64,000 bases of DNA from Bilabrum cf. latius (taxonomy: Eukaryota; Bigyra: Bicosoecida; Bigyra; Bicosoecida). The notes under the pieces were generated by a model that saw only the letters and a program-made list of their open reading frames with translations, ran no database searches and was not told the DNA's origin. The translations under genes and the position numbers were made by a program. The stretch spans positions 1,612,001 to 1,676,000 of the forward strand of contig OZ237736.1 in the NCBI GenBank assembly GCA_965178125.1. The letters run 5' to 3'. This document shows, piece after piece, positions 21,918 through 32,900 of this stretch (positions are counted from its first letter, which is position 1; every line of letters starts with the position of its first letter).

Positions 21918-23747
21918 ATGTCTCTCGTGTTCGATGAGTATGGACGGCCTTACATTATCATTAGGGAGCAGGGCTCCAAGACTAGGTTGAAGGGGATTGA
22001 GGCGTAGAAGGTGAGGCACCAGAGGACCGATGTTTGAGCAGGAGGTTCAAGCGAAAGGATGCAACCACAGTCCTTTTGAGCTATCTTGCGGTATTTTTTG
22101 CTTTACGCAGTCAAATATTTTGGCCGCTAGAACAGTTTCCAATATCTTACGAACATCGTTAGGACCGAAAGGTAAGGCAACGCTGCATGGCTTCGTTTGA
22201 GATTTCAGCCAAACCGCAATGGCATTCCTGTGCCTCTCCGATCTCCATGCGCCGATCAAGTCCACGCAGGAATGGATAAAATGTTAGTTTCACCTGATGG
22301 GGACGTAACCATTACAAACGATGGAGCTACGATTCTGTAGAAGATGGAAGTTGAGCACCAGGTAGCGCACCTGATGGTGGAGCTGTCGGCTTCTCAAGAC
22401 GATGAAATCGGGGACGGCACAACTGGTGTGGTAGTTCTCGCTGGCGCATTGTTGGAGCAGGCGGAGCACCTGTTGGACCGGGGAATCCACCCGATTCGCA
22501 TCTCGGAGGGGTACGAGCGGGCGTGCGATGTTGCCGTGGCTCGCTTGGACGAGATCAGTGACGAGGTAGCCTTCTCCGCGGACGACGTGGAGCCCCTGAT
22601 CAAGACCGCCATGACGACTCTGTCCTCCAAGATCGTGAACAAGAGCAAGCGCCACATGGCCGAGATCGCCGTGGGCGCCGTACTCGCCGTGGCGGACGTG
22701 GATCGCCGGGACGTCAACTTCGACCACATCAAGCTCGAGGGCCGGGCCGGCGGCAAGATGGAGGACACCGCCCTGGTGCGCGGCATCGTCCTGGAGAAGG
22801 ACTTCTCTCACCCCCAGATGCCCAAGGAGATCAAGGACGCCAAGATCGCCGTGCTGACCTGCCCCTTCGAGCCCCCCAAGCCCAAGACCAAGCACCGCCT
22901 CGAGATCACGAGCCCCGAGGCATACAAGGAGCTGCAGGCGCAGGAGGAGGCCTACTTCAAGGACATGGTCAAGCGGGTCAAGGACAGCGGGGCCAACATG
23001 GTCATCTGCCAGTGGGGATTCGACGACGAGGCCAACCACCTGTTGCTCACCAACGGCCTCCCCGCCGTCAGGTGGGTCGGCGGCGTAGAGCTGGAGCTGC
23101 TGGCCATCGCCACCGGGGCGCGCATCGTGCCTCGCTTCGAGGAGCTCGAGGAGCGCAAGCTGGGCAGCGCGGGCAGCGTGCGGGAGGTCTCGTACGGGAC
23201 CACGGCGGACCGCGCCATCATCGTGGAGGAGTGCGCCAACTCCAAGGCCGTGACCGTGTTTGTGCGCGGGGGCAACGCCATGGTGGTGGAGGAGGCCAAG
23301 CGCTCCCTGCACGACGCCATGTGCGTGGCGCGCAACCTGATCAAGGACAACCGAGTGGTGTACGGAGGGGGCGCCGCCGAGGTGGCGTGCGGGCTGTCCG
23401 TGGCGCAGGCCGCGGACAAGGTAGGTGGCATGGAGCAGTATGCCATGCGCGCCTTCGCGGACGCGCTGGAGGACATCCCCATGGCCCTTGCGGAGAACTG
23501 CGGCCTGTCGCCCATCGAGACCCTGTCCGAGGTGCGCAAGCAGCAGGTGGAGACCAAGAACCCCCGGCTGGGCGTGGACTGCATGGGCAAGGGCACCGAT
23601 GGGGCGGCCAGCGGCACGGCGGACATGAAGGAGCAGAACGTGTTCGAGACGCTCATCGGCAAGAAGCAGCAGCTGCAGCTCGCCACGCAGCTCGTCAAGA
23701 TGATCCTCAAGATCGATGACGTGATCGCCCCGGCCGAGTACGTCTGA
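21918..23747 (+). CDS. CCT5: CCT/TRiC chaperonin subunit epsilon
   Basis: Three exons, 21918-22010, 22111-22171 and 22270-23747, give 543 residues, the normal CCT5 length. The N-terminus [18 protein letters not shown] is characteristic of the epsilon subunit; SLGPKGMDKML and [10 protein letters not shown] follow; [20 protein letters not shown] is the ATP-binding/hydrolysis motif; [14 protein letters not shown] is epsilon-specific. The protein folds actin and tubulin as part of the 16-subunit ring in the cytosol. TAG at 22005-22007 (GIEAxK) matches Gln in plant CCT5. TAG at 22338-22340 (ATILxKM) matches Glu in plants and Ser in animals. Both TAGs lie in the conserved N-terminal equatorial domain, so they cannot be stops. 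The stop is TGA at 23745-23747. Confidence 0.97.
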
Positions 23748-24097
23748 GTGTTGAGCACATACCATTCTATCGGTTCCATTCGTTTTACTGTGCGATTTGG
23801 TTCGGGAACTGGGACATTGAGTTTCCCGGTGCGACGGAACGGCTGACGTTCCGGACTCCGGAGTGGTGGTGCCTCGACGGCGACGCTCAGAGCAAGCTGT
23901 ACAATCAACGGAGAAGGGTCCCTTTCATAGCTACAATCACAACAGTCATGCTGCATCCTCGCGAATGCCAGCAGTGTGCGCGACAGCTCCAATCCTCCAA
24001 AAGGAAGGAGACCGCCATTCCGCGAACCCCACGCCGGCGAGGGGCAGTGTGCTCGCCGCACACGCCCCTGAAACCCAGACGGATTGAACACTCATGT
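23748..24097. other. Convergent 3' flanks of CCT5 and the eS30 gene
   Basis: 350 bp between two stop codons. No gene is seen. A short inverted repeat, TGAACA-CTCA-TGTTCA, sits at the eS30 stop (about 24086-24101) and may just be fortuitous. Confidence 0.4.
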
Positions 24098-24570
24098 TCA
24101 AGCCTCGGCCTCAGCCTCAGCCTTCTCGCGGCGCTCGATGAGCTGATCGCGGAAGATCTTGTTGTTGGGGCCAAGCTCCCGGCCGCCAACGGTGTGGATC
24201 TGCTGAACGAACTTGCGCAGGTATTGGAGGCGCTTCTTAGCGCGGCCGGTGAGGGCCTTCTTCTTCTCCATGGGTGCCTGCTTCTGCGTCTGGCCGCGCA
24301 CCTTACCGGCACGAGCAAGAGAACCGTGGACCTTTCCTGCGATTCGAGAAATCGAGCACGCCCTTGAAAGCGGAATTACCAAAGCCCTCAATGCTTCAAC
24401 AACAAAATTCATGCATTCAAATACACTGTGACGTGATTCACGCTGCCCATCCTGTCCTCGGCCGCAAGCTATGCCAGCCTAGAGCTAGGGGCAATTTGGA
24501 GCGCAAGCACTTTACGCCCAACCAAACAGGCAATTTACGCCAAAACCGCGTATCGCACGTACTCACCCAT
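24098..24570 (-). CDS. RPS30: Cytosolic small-subunit ribosomal protein eS30
   Basis: The coding part of exon 1 is only four bases (ATGG, 24570..24567). A 230-nt intron with GTGAGT donor follows, then exon 2, 24336..24098. The protein of about 80 residues begins [18 protein letters not shown] and continues [17 protein letters not shown], the eS30 core. There is no ubiquitin-like FUBI fusion, unlike animal FAU. After the core, a 20-residue charged tail rich in Glu/Ala/Arg extends beyond the usual length. No TAG codons; the stop is TGA. Divergent neighbour at 24757. Confidence 0.93.
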
Positions 24571-24756
24571 TGTTAAACGAGTTTTCTTGCTTTGGCAAAA
24601 ACCTGGGCTGTACAGCGAGCAGTAGGACCGTAGCCACCTTCCGCAATATGGGGGCACGACCGTTCGTGGTGAATGCAAGAGAATCGATCCGATCATTACC
24701 GAACGTTCGCTCAAGCAACTGATGTGGATTCTTACATCACGACCTAGCGGCTCAGC
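24571..24756. promoter_or_regulatory. Divergent promoter region between eS30 and a small membrane-protein gene
   Basis: 186 bp between start codons, moderately AT-rich. No individual motif stands out. Shared promoter function is inferred from spacing. Confidence 0.4.
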
Positions 24757-25618
24757 ATGCTGCCACTTCGAACACTTCTGACTGGAAATCCATACTTTGT
24801 ATATTTTTCCATTGGTCTGGTTGCGTGTGTAGTCCCTGCGTTCATTTATGGATCAGTTGCTGGGCCTGACGAAGAGGAGCGGCGCAGACGAAGCGTGAGA
24901 AGAGATGCCCTGCGTTGAAGCGGCCCGTATGCAGGCTTTGCTAGACATTACAAACTCATATGCTTACCGATCCGATGCGCAGCAAGCAATGATAACGAAT
25001 CCGGAGGAAGCCAGGAAGAAAATGAAACGCTTTGCAGCCATGCGAGCGCATTCAATGCAGCGTTCCGCTGAAATTCAGGGAGTGGAGGACGAACTTTTGC
25101 GTGGAGGTTCGCGTGGTAGAACCAAGAAGCGGCTTGGGCACGAGTACACGGGATAGCTGAGGCAAGTCGAGGAAGAGAAGAAGGATGCAGTTGCAGAGGA
25201 GCAGCTGCGCGGACTTGTCGAGCAAGTGGTTCTGTCCTCCGACGCTTCAGAGGAAGAATCACCTGCACGTTCGACCACTGATGCCAGAGCAGGCGATCAA
25301 TCATTGACAATAGAAGCACAGGTACGCGCCGCTGGGGAAACGATCGCACCGGAAGACGGTCCGATGCCAGGGGCACGAAACGTGCTGGTGCGGAAGGGGC
25401 TCAGATCAAAAAAGAAAAGAAAAAGTAAAACGAAAGCAGTTGCTATGGAATGTGACAGCGGAGAAGCTGGATCGGGCGCATAGCAGGCACAGAGTAGCTA
25501 GACAGAGCAAGGCAGTCCGACTGCCAGCGCAGGGTGGGGCTCGTGGCTGGGCTGGAGCCAGGGGGCGGCGAGCGGAGACGGCAGCTCTGGCGCCGAGAAT
25601 GAACAGAGTAGGTCTTGA
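24757..25618 (+). CDS. Small single-pass membrane protein with charged, disordered tail; family unknown
   Basis: Exon 1 24757-24894 and exon 2 24935-25618, joined by a proposed 40-nt intron (GTGAGA...TGCAG), give about 273 residues. The N-terminus has one hydrophobic helix (FVYFSIGLVACVVPAFIYGS) followed by an acidic/basic patch. A helical charged region (PEEARKKMKRFAAMRAHSMQ) and a lysine-rich basic cluster (LRSKKKRKSKTKA) come next. Three TAG codons are sense (25154, 25481 and 25499 regions); the stop is TGA at 25616-25618. I recognise no domain. The intron is shorter than all others here (88-243 nt); without it the frame breaks at TGA. The exon 1 link is therefore less certain than exon 2. 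Confidence 0.6.
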
Positions 25619-25745
25619 ACAGGCATGCTTCGATTGTACACATAGTCTAGTCTTCATGATTCAAGCACGTTCTCTTCTCACACTGGTTTGCAATTGTATT
25701 CTATCATCGGAGCAGAGCAAAGAGCAGAGCGCCGCCAGACTGGGT

Positions 25746-28700
25746 TCAGACCCCTTCGGCCGCCCCTGCTGCACCGCTGGCCTTCTCCACGCGCGCACGC
25801 TTGCGACTGCCCGCCCCCACCCCCGCTGCCTTGCTCGCAGCAGCCCCTGCACCTGCTCCTTCCCTGGCTGCCCCACCGGCCGCGGCGAGGGCAGGTCTCC
25901 CCACTGTCCTAGTCACGGTGGAGACACCGTCTACGAACTTGGTCCGGAAAATCACGTTCGCGTTAGAGAACATCCCCTGCTTCAGCGAAACCACAATAAA
26001 CTGGGAGTGCGCGAAGTGGGCCTTGAGCATGCGCCCGATGTTCTGAGTGTGGCTCAGGTCTAGGGCGGCATCCACCTCGTCCAAAATGTACATGGGCGCC
26101 GGCTTGAAGAGCAGCAGCGAAAGGATGAGGCTCAGCGCCAGCAGAGACCTCTGCCCCCCCGACAGCTCCGAGAGCCCCTCCTTCCAGACGCCCCCGAAAG
26201 CCACCCGCACTTCGAGTCCCTTGAGCACCTCGCCGTCCACGGGGTCCAGCTTGGCCGAGGCACCCGGCAGCAGGGTGGAGAAGATGCTCCTGAAGTCCCC
26301 GTTGACCTTGGCCCAGGTCTTCTCCAGCGCCTCGGCCTTCTTGGCGTCTAGCTCCGCGATGGCCCTCTCGATCTTGGTGCGGTCCGCGACGATGACCTCC
26401 CTCTTGCTCTTGAGCTCGTGGTACTTGCTCGTCACTGAGTCGATGAGACCCATCACCTTCTTGTTCACGCTGCGCTCCAGCGAGCGGCTCTTCTGCTGCA
26501 GGGACTGCAGGCGCTTGGCCGCCTCCTGGGGGCTCCTGCTCTCGAAGTCGAAGGTCGTCGTGGGGTCGCCGAAGAACTGCTTCTGGCCTGCGATCCACTC
26601 GTGCTTGCGGTCCAACGCTCCCATCCGAGCCCGTGCGGCCTGCGCCTCCTTGCGAGCCGCGTGCCCCACCCCGGCCAGCCTCTTGGCCTCGGCCTGGGCG
26701 TCTCCCTCCAGCCTGGCAAGCTCCCGGCGGGCCTCCTCCCGGCCCTCCAGCGCCTTGCGCACGTCGTCCAGCGCCGCTTCGAACTCGCCCAGCCGCTCGG
26801 CGGCCTCGTCGTGCCTCAGCCGGAGCGACTCAGCCGCCGCCGACTCGTCCTCGGCCTTGCCCGCAGACACCTCCGCCGCCTTGCTCGCCGTTTCGAGGGC
26901 CTTGCTCGTCGCCTCGGCCTCCTCCCGCGCCGCCGCGAGCTCGCCCCTGGCAGTCTCCAGGCGCTCGGCCGCCTTGCCCGCCCCCTCCTCGGCGCTGGCA
27001 AGAGCCTCCCGGGCAGCGGCCAGAGTCTTCTCAGCCGCCTCCACGGCTCGCTGGCGGTAGGCCTCCGCGTCCTTCGCCTGCTCCGCGAGCTCGGCCGCCT
27101 CTTGCTCTGCTTCCTCAGCGGCTCGAGCCTTCTCGGCGGCCAGGTGCTCCTGCTCCTCTGCCTCTTTGCCGGCATCTACCAGGGCCTTGTGGGCCGCGCC
27201 AGCCTCGGTGGCCTCTGCCTGCGCCCGGGCCAGGGACAGCGCGTGCGCCGCCACCTCGGCCCCCGCCTTGGCCTTGGAGTGTGCCGCCCTCGCCCTCTCC
27301 GCCTCCTTGGCCGCCCCCTCCGCCTGGCTCAGCGCCTATGCCGCCTCGTCCCTCCGCTGCTCCACCTCCGAGAGGGCCGCCAGCTGCTCCAGCACGCCGC
27401 CCGCAGTGGGCCTCGAGCCGCCCTCCAGCGTCCCCGCCGGGTCGAAGATGTCGCCCTCCAGAGTCACGGCCTTGGCTTGCACGCCCTTGTCGAACGCCGC
27501 CCGCCGAGCCGCCGCCGCGTCCTCGCAGACCAGGTGGGACCCAAACACGTGCTCCATCGCGGGCCGCACATCGCTCCCGAAGGACACCAGCTCGATCGCG
27601 GGGTACGCCCGCCCGCCCGTGATCTCTCTAGCCCGCTGCACCCGCGCCGCTGGCAGCGTGCCCCTCCGGATCTTGGCGAGCGGGATCACGGTGATGCGCC
27701 TCCTCAGCTTGCCCTTGGACAGAAGGGCCCCGCCAACCTTCTCGTCGTCCACCACCACGTTGAACAGTCGCCCCCCCGCCGCCATCTCCACGGCAGTGGC
27801 GTGCTTCCCCTCTGGCACGCGCACCAGGCGAGCCACCACCCCGTGCACCCCGTCGCCGTCCGCAGCGCTACGCCCCGCGGCTCGCTGCACGGCCGCGCCG
27901 TCGTATTGCACCTGCACCCGGGCTCGCACCTGCGCCCCCACCCTCTCCGCCTCCTCGGCCAGCGCCGCCACCCTGCCCTTGGCCTCGTCCCGCGCCGCGA
28001 TGGCCTTGGCTGCAGCCTCCGGGTCGAATTCCAGCGCGTCCAGCTGGGCCTGCGCCGAGTCAGCCGCGGACTGCTTCTTCTGCAGCTCCGCCTCGAGCTT
28101 GGCCACGGCCTTGGCGGCCTTGCCTGCCTCCTTCCTGAGCTTGCCCTCCCGCTGCCGGGCGGCCTTGGCCCGCATCGTCGCGGCCTTCGACTCGGCCACG
28201 CCCGCCGCCGCCCGGGCCTTGGCGCGCATCAGACGGTCCTGCACGGTACCCCCGGACTCGTCCCCGGAACCGTCCGCAGCAGCGTCGGCGCCCGCGCCCG
28301 AAGCAGCGCCTCCAGCTGAAGACGATAAGGACGAGGACGAGGATGAGGCCATACCGGCAGCAGCTGCCCGCAGCCCGCCGTGAGCGGCCTCCACGGCCTG
28401 CCCCGCGCTCTCCGCCTCCGCCCTGGCACTGGAATCCGCCTCCACGGCCTCCTTCTCCGCCTCCTCCCTCTGCCGCACCGACGCCTCCGCCGCCTCGAGG
28501 GCCTTCTGCGCTGCCTCCACGGCCTTGGCGTCCCGTTGGGCGGCCTCCCGCCGGTTGGTGGCGCGGGTGTCTGCCTGCACGAGCAGCTTCGACAGGCGTG
28601 CTGCCTCGTCCGCTGCCAGCTTGTGTTCCCCCGTGGCCTCCGCCGTGGCAGTCGCCCTCAGCTCGTCCACCTCGGCCTTGCTCGCTGCCAGCTGCGCCTT

Positions 28701-29510
28701 GAGGTCCGCCGCCTCCTGCTCCTTGCCCTTCGCATCGGCCAGGGCCTGTTCCGAGGCCTCTGCCTTGGACTCTGCGGCCTGAGAGGCACTGTGGTACTGG
28801 TGCGCCACCACAAACCGCTCCAGAGTGGCGATCTCCTCCGCGGCTGCCGTGTACTCGAGGTAGGCGGTCTGGTCGTTCCGGAGCTTCTCGATGGTGGGTG
28901 TTATTTCCTTGCTGAGGATGTGGTTGATCTCCTGCACCTTGGCGTCCTTCTTTTCGATCGTGCGGATGGCTGCCTGCTTGCGGGCCTCGTACATGCGAGT
29001 GCCCGCGGCCTCCTCCACCATGCCTAGGATCTCGATCGGCCGCATGTTCAGCACCTTCGTGATGCGACCCTGCATGATCAAGAAATGCGGATTATCCACA
29101 TTAAGCTGCACCGAGTGGAACAGTGTCTGCACCCTAGAAGCCTGGGCGACATGACCATTGATGAGATACTTGTTCCGTCCGCCAATTGCAATTTGTCTGG
29201 TTACAGTGATCGTTGTCATGTCCTAGTACCCCAAAGGCGACTGCTTCGGGTCGCTGTTATCAAAGACAAGCGTGACAGAAGCCTTCGTGACGCCGGCTTG
29301 GCCCTGCTTGTACACGAGCTCCTGCAGAGAGGAAGCACGGACCTGGCTCAGGTTCCGGATGCCTAGCACAAAGCAGATCGAATCCAGAATGTTCGATTTA
29401 CCGCTGCCATTCAAGCCAGTAATAGCATTGAAGTGCTTGTCGAAGCCAGAGATGACTGTTCTCGTCGCATAGGACTTGAAGCCGTCGATAATAATTTCTC
29501 GAATGTGCAT
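25746..29510 (-). CDS. SMC2: Condensin subunit SMC2
   Basis: Single exon, about 1,254 residues. [20 protein letters not shown] starts the head, with Walker [10 protein letters not shown] at residues 32-40. [19 protein letters not shown] and [17 protein letters not shown] are SMC2-specific. Two Ala/Glu-rich coiled coils flank a hinge around 27350-27900. The C-terminal head has the signature [18 protein letters not shown] and Walker [20 protein letters not shown]. With SMC4 and non-SMC subunits it compacts mitotic chromosomes. TAG at 29223-29225 (SPLGYxD) lies where plant SMC2 has Glu; TAG at 27336-27338 lies in the second coiled coil. The stop is TGA at 25746-25748. A standard-code reading would give three fragments. 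Confidence 0.97.
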
Positions 29511-29917
29511 CGCGGCTGTGGCACCTCAGAGCACACTGATCGAAACACCAACAACGAAACGCTGCGGCAGAGAAGAATTCACAAGTAGCTTGGAAGTATC
29601 TGTGGTCCAAGTCTGGCACGGGGGTCCAGATCTTGCGCTTCGAGTGGTGGCTTCGAATTCGCGAGCACAAACGGCCGGGAACCGGTTGCAACCAACAGCC
29701 CTGCACCGATCGTTTCGGCAAATGCCTCACATCTCGCAACACTGCAATTCCGGTGTATTTGCCCGCGAGAGGCCAGATAGTTTCTGTATTGGCTTACTAT
29801 TTTCATTTCGGTTGGTATAACTGAATGATAATTTGGCTGCTACCAATTTTCTACCAAGATATCTGCACTGGGGCCGCGTGCCACCGAGGCTGAGACGGCT
29901 TGCGGACATAGTCGACT
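29511..29917. promoter_or_regulatory. Divergent promoter region between SMC2 and the TBC1D23-like gene, with GGTTGCAACC at 29684-29693
   Basis: 407 bp between start codons, less GC-rich than the genes. It carries the third exact copy of GGTTGCAACC, embedded in ACCGGTTGCAACCAAC. No small gene is evident. Confidence 0.5.
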
Positions 29918-32900
29918 ATGGCAGAAGCAATGTAGGGTCTTGACGATATTCTAGGTGGTGGAAGTGATAGTGATGACGATGTGCGGCTGGAGGGGGCCGA
30001 TGATACCGTCGCCATGGATGACCATGGTACGCCTGCTCGCCAAGCTCTTGACGCCCAACCTAGTGGCGGCGACCAGTCAAGCCTCGACAAAGAATAGGTC
30101 ATGCAAGAGCTTGAAGCAATGCTGGCTAGTGATAGCGATGAAGATGCACCGGGTGCTTCTCCCGCTAGCGCTACGCAGCTGGAACCGCGTACCGACGAGC
30201 TGTCCGCCCTCGGATCCGTCGCTTCCCCAGCCCGCCCCAGCCACGCAGTCCAGTAGCCCGGACACTCCGCAGCACCCCCGGGATCTGGAAACGGGATTGC
30301 TTCTGGAACAACCGCTAGAAGGCGAGTGGGAGCCGCGCCTACTACAAGCGCTGCCTCCACCACGGACTCGGGCTCGGGTGTAGCTCACGGCATTGCAGCA
30401 GCGCTGGGTGGCTGGAGCTTTGGCGGGCTCTTGGAAAGGCGCGCGGGACAGGGTGAAGCCAAGCCCTCTGGTGGCGGGGACGATGGGGGGTCGTCCGTGG
30501 GGGGTGCCAGCCGAGGTCTGGGGGGCTTGGGTGCCTTCTTCCGAGGCGGGGATGTGGACCGTGACAGCGTTGGTGGCAGCGTGGTGTCTGGGCAGCAGCC
30601 GACGCGCAGTCGCGCGGGCACCTTCGATGACGGTGTGTCTGTGGCTGCCTCGGCTTTACTGCAGGCCTCTCCTCGGCTGCAGGCGGCCAAGGAGGCCATG
30701 AGACTGCCCGAGGATGCCACGGCCCTTCTGGCTTTCGCAGGGCGAGCCGCTGCTGGGCAGCGGGGCAAGAGGGCAGAGGCAGAGGCAGGAGATTAGCCCC
30801 TGGCGATGCCCTCCTTTCCCCCGCTGCCTCGTGCCATCGCGCTGCGCAGGCTGGCGGCACACTTCGGGCGAAGCACGCGGAGGGTCCCAGCTAGTGGAGG
30901 GGCAGGAGCAGGAGCGGGCCACAGCGGTCGGGCAGCCGCAGACTCGGGGGGCGCCGGTGCCCTGGATGACGTGGAGCTGAAGGAGTGCCTGGGCTCGGGT
31001 GGTCTGGTGCGTCCCTCGGAGGTTGGCAGCATGATGGGGCTGGCTGCTCCTGCCCCGCTGGCCGAAACAGAGGATAGGGCGGAGTGGGCATCGGCGGCGG
31101 GGGCGGCGATGGGGGGCAAGGCTGGGCTGCAGCTGCTGCTGCATCTGGCCGCGGGCGGGGCCTTGGCAAGCGTCCATCTGGACCCATGGAGTGGTGTGGT
31201 GGGCACCACGAAGATCGGTAGCGCGGCCGTCGAGGCACAGGAGGCATCGTGGGTGGACGTGGCAATCGAAGTCGCAGGCAAGCTGGGAGTGCAGGACGGC
31301 GACGGCGATGGGGGCGCCAGCACCAGCGGCAGCAGCAGTCATGAGGGCGCGGGCCCGGGACTCACGCTGGATGCATCGGCAAGCACAAAGCGCGAGCTGC
31401 AGCGGCTGCTGAGCGCTGACCCAAGCGCAGATGAGGACGAGGCCGCCCCAGTGGCCCGGGCCGTGCAGCGCGCCTGCCGGAGGGGTACGTTCGAGTCGAT
31501 CGCGGCGGGGGCAATCGGTGGGGTCGCGCTGTCTCTAGGCCGATTGGCAGGGGCCACAGACGGCGGCTCGGAGGGTAAGGGCTGGCTGGAACCGGCTTGG
31601 AGGGCAGTCGAGCAGCTGGTGGTGCCGGCGGTGTTTCCCAGTGCGGGCGGCGACAGGCTGGCCCAAGCAAAGACGCAGCTTGAGGCGGCCCGGTCTCGCA
31701 GTGGAGGCGCTGCGACCACTGGTGTGCCCACTGTCTAGGATAGGAGCGGCGTGGCAACTCTGCTGGCCGGGGCCCGATCCATTGGGAGGCCCCTGTTTCC
31801 GCTGCTTCGAGGCTTGCTGGCGGCGCACGACCCCTAGCTTGCCGCTCACCTCGATGCGGTGCGGCCGGGTTGGCACAGAGCGTCGGCAGGCTGGGCGGAG
31901 GGTGGAGCAGCCGACAGAGGTGGTGGAGCAGACAACGGGTGCGTACCAGCCGGGTGGCTGTGTGCCGGGATGGCGGGGTCGTTGCCTCCACCGGCTCTGC
32001 TGGCGCTGTGGGTCGCCCTGGTAGCGGCAGATACGGGGTCGGCGCGCCAAGTCGCAGTTGCATCCACGTGCAAGTTGTCTAGCAGGGCCGGGCAACACTC
32101 GAAGCCGGGTAGTGCGGCGGTTGAGGACGATGGCGATGACGATGACGATGACGAGGACCTCGAGTGGCTGAGGGAGTCACAAGCTCCGGCAGTGCCGTCT
32201 CCTGCTCGGTCGGTGGCCTCGTCTCCACCCAGGAGCAGGAAGCATAGCTTGACGGGCGGGGCTCAGGCCGCAGCTATCGGAAATGGTGCTGATGCTTGCG
32301 GTCCACACGAGCCGGAGCCGCCCGCGACCGCGTCAAGCCAAGGCAGACGAGTGCCCTAGGCCCAGGCACACGTCGTGTCTCCCTCCTACCTCGCTGCCTC
32401 TGCCCTGGGACTACCATGGCCACCCGCCGCCCCAGGGCAGGGCGTCAAGGCTGCGGCTCAGCCCAAGGCAGAGCAAGGGCGCGAGCCGCGGCTGCCCAAT
32501 GCCAGGATGGCGGGGGCGGCATCGTATGCAGCTGCTGCCCGCTTGCAGGCGTCAGCCTAGGCAGCCAGTGATGCCGTCCCGCTGATGGGCGAGGGGCGCC
32601 CGGCGGCTCTCAGAAAGTTCAGGCGAGCCCAGGCGAGGGCGGCGGCGGGATGTGCGGCCCACTTTGTGCCTCCAGTGGCGCCGGCTGTGCCCCTTCCCCA
32701 GCTCCGGGGCGGGATGGCCGGACAGCCGTCTGCAGCTCCGGCGCTGCTAGTCGCGTTTGGCTGTGCCATCCTTATCCAGTAGCGAGAGCTCCTGCTGGCG
32801 ATTGGGCCAGTCAGTGCACCCGATGGCAGCACAGAGCCCAGTGGTGGCACCGGCAAGGCCCCACCCAAGTCCGACGCGCTGTCGGCCCAGATCAAGAACG

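Noticed and set aside
22290-23765. A 491-codon minus-strand open frame opposite CCT5
   Set aside because: Antisense shadow of CCT5, low-complexity His/Leu/Gly composition.
25746-29510. SMC2 and other TAG-interrupted genes as pseudogenes
   Set aside because: Only TAG interrupts them, with no frameshifts, no internal TGA or TAA, and all catalytic motifs intact.
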